From Edolisoma coerulescens (taxonomy: Eukaryota; Chordata; Aves; Passeriformes; Campephagidae), in NCBI GenBank assembly GCA_013397115.1, contig VWZW01004701.1, positions 310,001 through 374,000 of the forward strand: 64,000 nucleotides of DNA, given 5' to 3'. Positions 26,679 through 38,400 of the stretch are shown here, piece after piece; the first letter of the stretch is position 1; every line of letters begins with the position of its first letter. The notes beneath the pieces are model-generated. The model did no database searches and was not told where the DNA came from. It saw only the letters and a program-made list of their open reading frames with translations. Made by a program: the position numbers and the translations under genes.

Positions 26679-27725
26679 GGAGTATGTCAGCTTTGCACTT
26701 CCTCATGTTGTGTTTCACATCTTCAACCTGGAAAAGAAGGTGCCACATTCGTATACCGAAGGACAGAGCAGTTCAGAGCACACAACATTAGAAACCTATG
26801 TAGTAACAATTTGACTTTCCGCCAACAGCTTGTTGCTGGCACACTCTACGAGCTATGCCAAGAACCACTTCTGCAGGCAAAAGGAAAATTGGCACCAAAT
26901 TCATTGCTTTCTTAATCCTTCTAGTGCCACTGCCAACAAAGACAGTCCTGGTTTTAGTACCAGATTTAGTGAGGGCTTCCAAACAATTTATTTCCTATGT
27001 GCCACAGAAGGCAACTGGAGTGACAGACCGCAGATGAGTGCTGCAGTGAGCAAATCACTCAGGTCCAAAGCCCCTTTCCCAGGCTCAAAACAAGAGCCAC
27101 ATGTTCTGCATCCTTGCAGATACTGGACTCACTGGCAACTGTGCCTGAGAATGCCAAGATAGATGTGACAAAAAGAGACTTGAGCACTGCAGAGTCACAA
27201 CCACACACCAACTACTTGCAGGGATGCAGGACTTGGAGGAGGGACCAAACTGCACTAATCTTCCCCAGGTCCTGCTTAATTAAAATTCTCAGCACTCTAT
27301 TCAGGATACAGAGTTCAGTTACAGTTCAACATCACAGTATCATCAAGTATCACAGACTACTTAAATAAAATGTATTTCAATAAAAGGAAATTCAATCTAC
27401 AGAAGAGATTTTAAAAGGTACAGATGTATTTCTTAGAACTGGTGTTTCTACCCTTATAAACTGATGATTTGTCCTCTTTAAAATAAAATACCAAACTATA
27501 ATGTTTTAAAAGGAGTATATTATATTTAGCTGCTTACCTAGTTTTCCTTGTAAATTAAACTGAAGCCCTCAGCAATACTTTTCTTCCTTTTGTTCTTTCC
27601 TCTCTAATTATACCGTGGCACTAATTATCTTATGGGCAGAAACAGTCTGTAGATTGCTACTGCTTCAAAAACTTAACTGCTGCTCCTCCTACTCTCTCGT
27701 ACCTTATGAATATTTTCATTCAGTC

Positions 27726-27744
27726 AAAAAAAATAAAAAAAAAA
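27726..27744 (+). repeat. A-rich run
   Basis: A8-T-A10, a simple mononucleotide-type tract. I see no retrocopy upstream that it could be the tail of. Confidence 0.85.
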
Positions 27745-30700
27745 CCAAACTCAACTGAAATGCAACAAAGAAAGCAAAATTCTGCTCAAGTCTTCTCCTT
27801 TACTAGAAGTTGTCTGCCTCCCTTGTTCTCAGCTGCTTGCTATCCCTACTGATTCCCAAAGTTTGATTCATGCTTTTCTTTGAACTACAGCATTTCTCTA
27901 GGCTATGAATGGTACCTGTGCTCTAAAAACCATGACTATTTCCTGGTTCCTGATTCCCATTTTCATGATTGTTAGGATCTTTTTCTGTAGCCTTTATGTG
28001 GATGAGTGATCTACCTCTAGTATAATCCCATCTGGAGTAATTTAACAGCAGCTGTCAATAGTGCAACCATGAATTTTTTCATCTGAGAAAATCATTGTAA
28101 AATTGGATCATCACAGAGTGCATTTCAGTGAAAATCCCAGTTGGATGCCTTCAAGTACAAGCTCAATAAATGATGTTTCTAAGATTAAACCATTTAATGT
28201 TAGCTTATGGTTAATGGCACGAACCTCTGCTCACTCCACAAAATCTACTACATTAAGACCCTCTAAAGAGGGACAAAAAGGGATCTAAACAAATTTTTCA
28301 ACTCATCAGCTCACCATGGAGTCAACTTAAAGCATTGATTAACAGAACCCTTGCTATCCTATCTATACCCATAAGTAGCTTAATAAGACATAAAATGTTC
28401 TGATCAGGGTTTTTAATTCAGTGATTTTTTATTGATTTTTTTCTCAAGAAAATACAACAACATTATGCATATAAAGCAGCCTGCACAAGGCCTTAATTTT
28501 ACACAGGCCCATCAAAAGTAACCTTCATTTATTTTGCATGTGTCACCGATCTGCGTGACCTTTAAACTGTTATTAAGCAAGAAAATTAAATATCCAGCAA
28601 AAAGCTTTGAAAGAACAATTCATTAGAAAGTGCCCAGTTTGTGCTGCACATTGCATCAAGTCACATACCTCTATTGGGAAGCTGCTGACATCTGGTAATG
28701 CCAGTGGTGAGCATTCCCATCCCAGACCCATTCCAGACCCACTACATCATTTTCCCACCACCCCCAAGAGCTCTCTCCCCTCCAAGGCAGTCAGATGCCC
28801 CTACTCTCAACCTACATGTCAACCACAAGGTTTCCTCTCTGCCCTGCTCACCAGCCTCCTCAGAGACCATTCTCTCAAAGAGGTACAATGGGATAGCCCT
28901 GAGTTTTCTCCACCTTGAATCAAAATGTTCATGTGCTTCTTTTTGCTTGATTTCTACTTTCAAGGACAAAGTGCTCCATTCACTCAAAGCCGTTAACCAC
29001 TTCCACTGTCTGGCAGAGCACATGGCTGGGAGTGTTCCTGCCTCCCTTTGTCATGTGCCCATGCTACTGGAGTCATTACACAGGGCAAGAGAGACAGAGC
29101 CTAGAGCACAGGACTACTTCATGGGCAACCAGATTATTTTTGTTCTATCTCACTTTGGTTTTAAATGTGTTGCCTAGAGCAAAAGGCCTAGAGTCACCAC
29201 ACTGGGAAGACCCACCACCACACAGGGATCTTCTCCATGGGCCAGACCATAGGCAGGTTTCAGATATACGTCTTGTACCATCCAGAACAAGATTGTCTTC
29301 CCCCTGTCCAACAGTGACCCCTTTGTGACATTGCTCAGTAATAAGCATAGGCTTTGGGGGGAGGCAGATTGTAATCATTAAATTGTAAATCCCTTTAAAT
29401 GCAAAGATCAAAGGGAAAGTTTCAATCCTATGACACATAATTAAAAATGCAGATGTGAATGGCTTTGATTCATGAATGCTTATGTACTTTTAAATTGTTG
29501 CCAGGGAGATCAGGGCATGAGAAAATTAAAAACCATTACGCTTCAAAAGGATAAATGATTTTCACAGCTTTCTAACATTATTTCCTGTTGCGCAGATTTT
29601 TGTGTGTTTTAACATTTTCCCCGCCCTGCCTGGGCAGATTAGTTCTGAAAAATATTTTCCAGAAAACGTTCAGAACTCAATGAGATTAAAAGGAGATTAG
29701 TGAACTTGTTGGTTGGAGAGTTCCCATTCGTACCTAATGGCAAACACTCGGGGCAGTTAAAGAGGAACCCCACCGCACATATTTTGCCCTTTTTCCCGTG
29801 TTCTAATTTAAAAAGCTGTGACCTTTTAATTCATTATTCTTTTTCTAATTGAGCCAGTGCAATACAATATGGTACAGGCCATAAGCCAAATCTCCCTGAA
29901 GTTAAAGGAAATATTCCCAGGACTATAGTGATTTCAATCTGTTTGTTTAACATTTCTCACTTATAAAAGTCAAAGCACTTAACTGAAAGGAAAAGGCCTC
30001 TTCCTATTTCACAACTGAAAATTGAGTCATACGAAGTGGACATGATTCTCAACCATCTCACCATGGATGCCAGAGTAAGTGTAGAGCTGGCAAGCTACAA
30101 CAAATATTCCATTTCTGATCCATGATGCCTCAGATTTGCCCAGCTTCAACACGTCACTTTAACACTACCAACTGGAACCTGATATATCCTTTGAAAGTGC
30201 TTTAAAATGACCCCAATGTTACCAGAGACAAACAAATCATTTCTCAGACAGAGACATATTGCTGAAATGCACCTGTGAGTTGATGGCTGCAGTGAACTCA
30301 TGGACAGCAGAACCATTCCTGCACTGAAAGCACATGTGAAAACAAACCCAAACTCCTTAGTGCTGAACTTATATTGCTTCTTAGCCACTGTCTGCATGGA
30401 GGGTGAGGATGATCAGGTGAAATCCTGAAAGCTGTGCTGTGCACAGCTGGACATGGGTTTGCCCCCTCCTGTCCCTGTATAGCTGGTGGAATACAGGATG
30501 ATTTATCTCATCTCCAAGCACTGACATCTTCAGATGTATCCATATCATGCAAGTGATTTTTGTTTATATGTCTATAGTTGCATAGGATGAATCCCTCTAC
30601 CTACAAGGGGTACATTTGGGATGAAGGACTAGATCCAGCCCCAGAGCCACTGCAGCTCTAAATACACAGTTATCCCATTGTGTTCCCATGCTTTTGAATT

Positions 30701-31225
30701 TTGGGACTCCACTTCTAATGAAATAAGGTTCAGCTGAAATACATCTGCATGAGGCTGACTTGCTCCTCACTCTGGCATTGTTCAGCTTCCAGTCAAGTCA
30801 ACCTTCACAAAATTTTCCCTGAGGGGGAAAAGCCAGAGACAAGTAGGAGCAGAATTACAGAGCACTGAACAGTTCAGCAGGCATCTGATGGTGAAAGGAA
30901 AAACCTTTTGTATTTACTTCTGAACCTATGAATCAGACATTGTTTCTTTTTGAGACAAGGCTGTTTCCAGAGAGTGTCTCCATAGTGGCAGCCAGCTGAG
31001 ATTCAGTGTAAGTGGCCATCCCAAAAATGCACTGATGCTTTGTTATCCACTGCACTGACTGAGATAGCTCCAGGAAGCAGATACCCTACAATAAGACATC
31101 TAATATATTACCCTTTTTGTAATTTCTCATATCTAATGTCTGAATAGCAAATAGGATGGCAAGAATTTATCTTTTTTTTCAGTTGGCAGTTGTTCAAGAA
31201 CATGTTACTATTGTTCTTTGTTTGC

Positions 31226-31244
31226 CATTATTGGATCAATAATG
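31226..31244. repeat. Inverted repeat with mirror ATTG/CAAT sites
   Basis: CATTATTG and CAATAATG are perfect complements around a GAT spacer. The arms resemble SOX-type ATTGT/CAAT sites in opposed orientation. It is only a motif match. Confidence 0.7.
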
Positions 31245-31690
31245 TTGCTACATAATTCTCATTCTTCAGATTTCAGTCCAAAGAAGATTTTCTAGTCTCA
31301 GTTTCTTTGTCACACAGACCATAACTCTTAATCCATTTACTGCAAGGCTTAGATCAGTAACTTGCATTTGACTAAGGCAAAAGCATCTGGTGTTGACTTG
31401 AGGACTATAAGAAATAAAGAAGCAGTTTATTCTCTATTTTTTAACAAAGTGTCTCATTTTTATGTGAATTTGGGCCTTTCTCCACTAATGTTGATGTTCC
31501 AATTAGCATTTTCTATGTGAAAGAACAAAATCTCTCATGTTCAAGCACCTGGATCCTCTTGTAAACCTGGTTCTTGAATGCTGTCTTCTTCCACACACCC
31601 TGCAAAATGACTGTCCTGTCTTAAGGGAGCAAGAGACCAACTCCTCTGCAGGTTTATATGAGCTCTGATACATTTACAAAGTAACAAACA

Positions 31691-32040
31691 GAAGTCCAAT
31701 GCAACCAAAAGTGACTTCAGGGCCCTGGGATGATTGGCAGCAGGATCAGGAGCACAGGTAGTGATTTCCTCGATTCTTCTGTTGACAACAAATAGTATTG
31801 ATAGGAAGAGGCAGATCCACCAGGTCAATGTGTGTGGCTCTGAGATTGGTGTCAGTGGAAAAATTTTGGGGTTGTTAACCATGGGAGGTTCTACTCAACA
31901 CCTGGTCTCGTGACACCTGACAGGATGCACCTGTCCCAGAGGGGAGAAGGAGCTCTAGCACAGGAGCCACTGGGGCTCCCTGACAGAGCGGTGAATGAGC
32001 TTGGAAGGGGACAAAGCCAGGCTGGCCAGCGATGAGCAGT
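31691..32040 (+). pseudogene. CR1 ORF1 remnant, GDSL-esterase-like C-terminal part
   Basis: CR1 ORF1 proteins carry a GDSL-type esterase domain thought to act with RNA or lipid during retrotransposition. Here only its second half remains. Visible parts are KSNATKSDFRALG from 31692 (matching the GSND-type block), VVISSI from about 31759, and DRMHLSQRGE from 31919. The last keeps the Asp-x-x-His pair that forms the catalytic triad in GDSL enzymes. These lie in different frames, and a stop follows the first, so several indels have occurred. The N-terminal catalytic serine block is absent. Confidence 0.8.
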
Positions 32041-32109
32041 GGGATGGAGTGCCAGACCTTGAGGAAAGGAGAGCTAGGGGGATCCCTCAATATGTTTCAT
32101 GAGGTGTGG

Positions 32110-32780
32110 GCTACAATGTAGCACACCTGAATTATTTCTGCACTAATGTACACAGCACTAGGAACAAACAAGAGGAGCTTGAGGCTTTGGCCCACTCCCA
32201 GAGATCTGATATCACTGGCGTAAGTGAAACCTGGTAACATGAGTTCTATGACTGGAGTGCCCTGTTGGAAGGTTCCAGGCTCTTCAGGACGGATAGGCAA
32301 GGAAGGAGATGCAGAATAGTGACACTGTATGTAATGGAAGGGTTGGAATATCTGGAGCTCACAGTTGGCAATGGCACAGTTGAGAGCCTCTGAGTAAGAA
32401 TCAAGGGACAGACAAATAATGTGGGTGTCACCATGGGAATCTACTCCGGACCTCCCAGCCAGGACAATGATGCCAACAGATTCTTTGAGGAACTAAGGCA
32501 CACTTCCAGGCCAGCTGCCCTTGTCCTTATGGGGGACTTCAACTTGACAAAAATTAACTGGGAGCATCACGCAGCTGGTACAGCCCAGGCTAGAAGATTC
32601 CTAAAAGGCTGGATGACAACTTTATGGAACAAATCCTAAGGGACTGGAAAGATGCCCTCCTTGATCTACTGCTTGTCAACAGATAGAATCTCATGAGTGA
32701 AGTGGAGGCTTGGAGCCGACTTGGCCACAGCAACCACAGAGCGATGGAGTTTAAAATCTCTGTAGACAGGAGGAAAATTG
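32110..32780 (+). pseudogene. CR1 ORF2 endonuclease domain, broken
   Basis: This is an APE-type endonuclease that nicks target DNA to prime reverse transcription. Visible motifs are KQEELEALAHSQRSDITGVSETW ending at 32234 (the first part spans 32168-32234), MGDFNLTKINWE from 32529, DLLLVN near 32660, and GHSNHRAMEF from 32723. The SETW motif is followed at once by TAA. In the last motif the catalytic Ser-Asp-His is Ser-Asn-His here, so the active site would be damaged even without the stops. A stretch between SETW and MGDFNL is also frame-broken. Confidence 0.9.
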
Positions 32781-33179
32781 CACAGCAAAACCTCAGCTGT
32801 GGACATGAGGAGAGCAGAACTCAGGCTGCTCAGGAAATTAGTGAGTAAGGTCCCCTGGAAAAATGTTTTTGCAGGCACTAGGGTCCGTCAGTGCTGGTCA
32901 CTTGTGAAACATCACCTCCTAAGGGCATGGGAACAGCAATTCCCAAATGTCAGAAGTCACTCTGGTGAGGCAGAGGGCTGGCTTGGCTGAACAGGAATCT
33001 TCTCTTGGAAATAAGGTGAAAAAGGAAGGTGTATGCCCAGTGGAAGCAAGGTCAGCTGGCATGGGAACAATACAGAGATACTGCTCCCCACTGTATTTGT
33101 GCAGCCAAACTCAGCTGGGGTTGAAGCTGCCAGGATTATGGGGGACCATAAAAAGAGTTTTTTATTGTATTAATGACAA

Positions 33180-34110
33180 AAGGCAATGTAAAAATACCAT
33201 TGGCCTTCCAGGATGAGGACAGTCACCTCACAAACAGGGTCAGAGACAAGGCAGAGGTGTTTAATGCTCTATTGGCCTATTCAACACAAACGATGGACCA
33301 AGGGCATCTCAGTGCCCTGAGCTGGAGGACCATGATTGCAAGAATGATTGACTCCCAGTTGACCCTGAACTTGTGTCAGATCTGCTGCTCCAGCTGAATC
33401 CCTATGAATGTATGGGGCCTGATGGGATTCATCCAAGAATCCTCAAAGAGGTGCTCTCTCAATGATTTTTGAGCAGTCTTGGGTATCTGGAGAGGTCCCA
33501 GCTGACTGGAAGCTGGCAAACATTGTCCCAGTTTTCAAGAAGGGCAGAATAGATGACCCTGGAAACTACAGGCCTGTCAGTCTCACTTCAGTGCCGGGTA
33601 AAGTTATGGAGAAGATTATTCTGGGAGGCACTGAAAACACCTGAAAGACAATGCAGTCATCAGTCACAGCCAGCATAGCTTCATAAGAGGAGAGTCCTGC
33701 TTATCAAACCTGATTTCCTTTTATGACAAGGTAACACACATGGTTGATCAAGGAAAGCCAGTGGATGTAATCTTTCTGGATTTCAGTAAAGCTTTCAATA
33801 CTGTCTCTCCCAGGATCCTTCTGGATAAAATGTCCATCCCACAGATGGATAAATCTGTCATGGGTGATGAGTCAGGCACAAGGAGTTACAGCAAATAGGG
33901 TGACATCAGACTGGGGACTTGTGACCAGTGGGGTTCTGCAGGGCTTCATCCTCAGCCCTGTGCTCTTCAACATCTTCATAATGATTTGGACACAGGACTT
34001 GAACTGATACAAAATATGTTTGCAGATGATACCAAACTCAAAGGCAGAGAGGCCCTGAAGAGAGGCCTCGGCTAATTAAGGGGCTGGGCAATCACCAACT
34101 GTATGAAGTT
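33180..34110 (+). pseudogene. CR1 ORF2 reverse transcriptase domain, broken
   Basis: The frame at 33462-33641 holds WVSGEVPADWKLANIVPVF and NYRPVSLTS (33564-33590), the usual CR1 RT entry motifs. The frame then changes. Motif A follows as FLDFSKAFN, with its catalytic Asp codon at 33779-33781; the second Asp of the usual AFD is Asn. The sequence between DKM (about 33828) and SGVLQG (about 33930) is much shorter than in intact CR1, so a deletion has removed part of the palm. SPVLFNIF and the catalytic FADD box (34019-34030) remain and are in frame with motif A numerically. Confidence 0.92.
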
Positions 34111-34750
34111 CAACAACAGAAAGTGCCGGATTCTGCACCTGGGATGGGACAACCCTGGATGTCACACAGACTGGGGAAGGAGATGCTGGAAAGCAGCACC
34201 ACAGAAAGGGACCTGGGGGTCCTGGCTGATGGCCAGTAGGATCTGAGTCAGCAGTGCCCTGGAGTCAGGAGGGACATCCCTGTCCTTCGGGGCACCAGGC
34301 CCAGCATTGCCAGTCAGGCCAGGGAGGGGATTGTCCTGCTCTGCTCTGGGCTGGGGCAGCCTCACCTTGAGTATTGTTGGCAGGTTTGGGCACCACAATA
34401 TAAAAATTACATTAGAGATCATCCAAAGGAGTGACATGAGGACTGTGAAGGGCCTTGAGGGGAAGCCATGTGAGGAGCAGCTGAGGGCACTTGGTCTGTT
34501 CAGCTGGAGAAGAGGAGACTGAGGGGAGACTCATTGCAGTCTGCAACTCCCTTGTGAGGGGAAGAGGTGGGGCAGACACTGATCTCTGCTCTGTGTGACC
34601 AGTGACAGGACCCAAGGGAATGGCCTGAAGCTGTGTCAGGGCAGGTTTAGGTTGAATGTTAGAAACAGGTTTTTCTCCTGGAGGGTGGTTGGGTACTGGA
34701 ACAGGCTCCCCAGGGCAATGGTCACAGCACCAAGGCTGCCAGATCTCAAG
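34111..34750 (+). pseudogene. CR1 ORF2 thumb and C-terminal region, broken
   Basis: Recognisable pieces are CRILHLG near 34123, QPHLEYCWQVWAPQYKN around 34357-34405, EQLRALGLFSWRRGD ending near 34521, and SDRTQGNGLKL with WNRLPRAMV from 34598 to about 34722. They are spread over more than one frame with stops between. The SDRT and WNRLPR blocks mark the end of CR1 ORF2, and the 3' UTR follows. Confidence 0.88.
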
Positions 34751-34875
34751 AGTGTTTGGACAACACTCTCAGGCACAGGGTGTGACTCTTGGGGATGGTG
34801 CTGTGCCGGGCCAGAAGGTGGGCTCTATGATCCTTGTGGGTCTCTTCCAACTCAGCATGTTCTGTAATTTCTGCC

Positions 34876-35308
34876 ATCAATTTCCATCACTTGCTTAGCC
34901 TTAAACCTGGCAGGCTGAAAATTACTGGATAGTGAAGGTGGTCTGAACTGAGAGATGCCCTCTCATTCATGTGACTGTCCCCTAGGGAAGGAACTGATAA
35001 TCCTCTATGCCAGAAAGATTGCCTGGTCCAGTTCAGGGCTCCTCTGTAATCCCTGGACCCATATACACTAAGTGTTTGATTTAAAGGAATTCACTTAACC
35101 TAAGACAAGGTATCTAATTTCACCATTCTTTCTTCAAGCTTTTTTGTGGAGTATCTGTATTGTTCTTCTTGGCACTTCTTGCCTTCAAAATTAACATGAT
35201 CCTCATAAAACAAGGGAGAAGGGCATATTTACTGCACCCCAGATGTGCCTCAGGCAACCTGAGAATCTCTTCAGCACAGATTCCATTTAGGTCTCCCTCT
35301 CAGACACA
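34876..35308. other. Spacer between CR1 and SINE
   Basis: Unique sequence of about 430 bases with no recognised feature. It forms the loop between two CR1-type tails in opposite orientation. Confidence 0.6.
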
Positions 35309-35443
35309 GGATCACAGAATATTCTGAGTTGGAAGGAACCCAGGAGGATCATGAAGTCCAGCTCTTGGTGAATGAGCCCACACAGGGCTTGAACCCTCAA
35401 CCTCGGCATTATCAGCACCTTGCTCTGACCAGCTGAGCCAGTC
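35309..35443 (-). mobile_element. tRNA-derived SINE with CR1 tail (TguSINE1 type)
   Basis: Read on the minus strand, the element begins at about 35443 with a tRNA-like head. The A box is TGGCTCAGCTGG (35429-35440) and the B box GGTTCAAGCCC (35385-35395). The CAGAGCAAGGTGCTGATAAT stretch between them resembles a tRNA-Ile body. The tail, GGACTTCATGATCC to TTCCAACTCAGAATATTCTG, is the 3' end of a CR1 LINE. This head-and-tail combination is the layout of the songbird SINE described from zebra finch. Both internal promoter boxes are well kept. Such SINEs use CR1 enzymes because they share the CR1 3' end. It encodes nothing. Confidence 0.88.
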
Positions 35444-38400
35444 TCAGGGTCCTGATGGGCACAAGGGAGAAGGTCAACAGCAACGAGGACTTTGTCCCTC
35501 AGTACACAACTGAACTATGCAGCTGAGGCTGGGAAAAGTGTGAAGGGAGAGAGAGGAGTCACAGCAATACAGTTCTCTCCAGGACGGTATTCCTGCAATT
35601 CTAATTTCTGTTGATATCAGCTTTGAGAATTAATGTAAAAAAAGCATGTGTACAGTTTGCATATTGGCTTGCAAAACCAGGGGATACATGTTTCGGTAAA
35701 ACAGATGCAAGGACAGTTTCCTACATCATGAATATCTGCTCAGTCACCATGCCAAATACTGAAGTATTCTCTTTCATCCTCATGGTCAGAATCTGACTCT
35801 TACCAGGACTAATGGCAGGAGGAGGCAAGAGCAGCTGTTCTGATTTCCAGCATGCTTGAAAGCAGGGGCAACAAGAAATCTCACAGCTGAACAAAATCCT
35901 TTGCTGTTTGTTTTTATTTATGTTCTAATTTCAGCATCAAAACAGTGAACTGGCATTCAAACATTTAGGCTGATTCAGGGACTGGTGGTGTGACTTTCTT
36001 GCTCAATTCACATTCATTCTGGTCCCAATAATGATTACCTTTGTCACAGGCTCATCACAAGTCCAAGCTACCGCAGGTCTTAGGAGAAGGAAAAAACAAA
36101 ACTTATTAATTCAAATAGTGTTTATAACTAATAAATTTTATAAACTCCAGGACTGTTTGCAGCAGCAATAAATGTGCTAAATTTGCTTTGTAGGACAAAG
36201 ATTACCACAGTTCCTGACAATCACAGCAGTTAATAATCACACTGAGGAAGAAATGATTTTCAAATGGATAGGTAGCCAGATGGCAAGTGTTCTCTTTTTT
36301 CAAAGACACCTGCATATTTGAAGCAATTCTCTTCCTTAACACTCTCAGCCTCACCAGGGCTGGGACCATTATGAAGGGGAAGATGAAGAGGAAATCCTCA
36401 TCCAGAGATAAAAGAGCTGACAACTGCCTTTTCTGCCCTTTGGAAATTATATTGAGAGTTGAGAATATCTCTTCTCACCTACTAGAGTGGTTGGCAACTG
36501 AGTGCTGACTATGTCACAAAAGACTCCCAATCCACTCTTGTGTGCACTTTTCAAAAGAAATCAGCGTTCTCCATGTTCTGCAGGTCTCCTTTACTGAACA
36601 GCTGCTTAGCAATATCCTTCCTCTGCTCAGCTTGTCCTTGAGTTGGAGTGGCTGCTTTATACCAGGGTAGAGAATATGTTACAGACAAGTTTTTCAGAAA
36701 GTCTGAGTTCACAGAGGCACAGCCATACTGAAGCTCAAGAGATTGCACTCATCTTCTGACTGCACCACTGACTGCCCAATGACCTCAGCTCCACCATTCC
36801 AGGGGTAGTGATGGGAATTATCACACAGCTACTTGTGTGTCAAACACAAAAGCTGGGGGTGAGCAGCGCTGGAGAAGAGTGAGGCATGATTACTAATAGC
36901 TTGCATGATTATTCCCAAACACATGTGATCTCATAATATTGCCTTCATTTGGCATAACACTGCCTGAAAACACTGAGAGGAAAACACTGTTTTGCTCTAG
37001 TGTTTTATTGATAACTAGAAGGGGAGATACAAACAGAATATCTGCATTGCCCCAGCAGACAAACAAAATCCCAAGTCCCACAGGTAATTACCATCTCCTA
37101 ATTGGGTTTGAAAACAGGAGATTTGAGTCTGAATGCATGGAGTTTGCACCAAAATGAACAATTATTTGTCTGAGGGATTCAGTGGTTTCAAAACACAACA
37201 GGAAGAGACTGAAACTGAGGCCGAATTGAGGCTTTAACTGTGAGTTTGCTGATAGCCCTGACAGACCTCCACTAACAAGCTGCTACTTTCACTAGCAGGA
37301 GTCAGAACTCACAGTCACCCCCACTGTCATTTTTATCTGCCACTCTAGGCTCATTACATCAGTTTAACTAATGGCAATTAATATGAAAATTAAAATTGAT
37401 AGGAAAATTAAGCACTTGGAAGACAGTCAGTGTTCCTGCATTACTCTGGCATGCCTAATTACTTGTGCCCCTGGCACAAGCTGTCCAGGCCAGTCCTGGT
37501 GCAGCCCCAGACTCCTCTGCCCTGGCCCCTCTGTCTGGGAGATGATGCTGCCCTTTCTCCCGTGGGGTTCACTCATCACACTCCTGTCTGGCAGCCACAT
37601 TTGAGAACTTTTCAGATGCTGTGAAAAACTGGTCCCCTAGTTTGCTGTTGATGCATGCAAAGATTTTATAGCATGGCTTAGAGTGCAGAGATCAAATATA
37701 GGCATGAGCTGGCTCAACACCAACACTGACCTCCTCAAAAAGTCAGAGTTGCTGCCAGCAAACAGCCAAAGTCTTATACCTGACACAAGAGGAAAGGAAA
37801 ACTGCTAGACCTGCCCATGACCTGGGGGTTCCATTTCAAACTATCTACTTTGCCAACCCAAATGCTTAATTATTCAGAGTTTGTATAATACTTTGAAGGC
37901 ACCAGCTGTATCCCAGAGTTTAAAAATTCTTATAAACCGGATTCTAATATCTTCCAGCCTTCATTCAGCAGCACTTTTAGTGTTATTTGCACCAACATTA
38001 CTGTGACAACAGCCTCTCAACATCAGCAATGTCCAAACTTCCCACCCATGCTTAAAACTCATCTAGTTTTAAATGAGCTGGCAGAATTAGAATTGTCCTC
38101 TAGATTTTACACTACCAAGGCACCAGACACATTTTACAAACATCCTTTCAGCAAGGGACTATGTCACAGTTTACTGATACAATAATCAACGTAAATCTGC
38201 AAAACTCTTGCTGACATTGTTGATAGGGAACAAAACACAGTGTTAAACACACTCAACCCTCATTCCCCTAGAGCAGCTTATCTGGAGTTGCTTGGCAGAG
38301 AGGATGTTGTGATTTTATGCCGGTGTGTCCAATTTTATATTGATACCTGCTGTGTATGAGTGGAGCTATAACTGCATCGTGCCCAAGAGCTATCCTTACT

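Larger units (their letters stand above)
19463..31690. other. Long repeat-poor unique stretch
   Basis: About 12 kb with no recognised gene or transposable element. Contents are a perfect palindrome at 23954-23971, a TAATTA-bearing palindrome at 26251-26273 and an ATTG/CAAT inverted repeat at 31226-31244. There is also a diverged 20-base direct repeat at 26592/26659 and an A-rich run at 27726-27744. Two AT-rich, motif-dense parts (28500-28640 and 29580-29870) have the feel of conserved non-coding elements, which cannot be tested without an alignment. Open frames are short and unrecognised. Confidence 0.55.
31691..34875 (+). mobile_element. CR1 LINE, long but inactive copy (ORF1 remnant, ORF2, 3' UTR)
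   Basis: A non-LTR retrotransposon of the CR1 clade, about 3.2 kb of an element that is normally near 4.5 kb, missing its 5' part. Order of parts: the C-terminal piece of the ORF1 esterase-like domain, the ORF2 endonuclease, the reverse transcriptase, the ORF2 C-terminal domain, and a 3' UTR ending in CR1 blocks (GATCCTTGTGGGTCTCTTCC, AACTCAGCATGTTCTGT). Stops and frame changes are frequent: a TGA at about 31731, a TAA at 32235 right after the SETW motif, and a TGA at 33642. The RT seems to have lost coding sequence around 33840-33930. It cannot make working protein. There is no clear target duplication, which is usual for CR1. Confidence 0.95.

Noticed and set aside
32097..32434. Minus-strand frames of 60-70 codons inside the CR1 copy.
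   Set aside because: They are antisense shadows of the CR1 ORF2 sequence.
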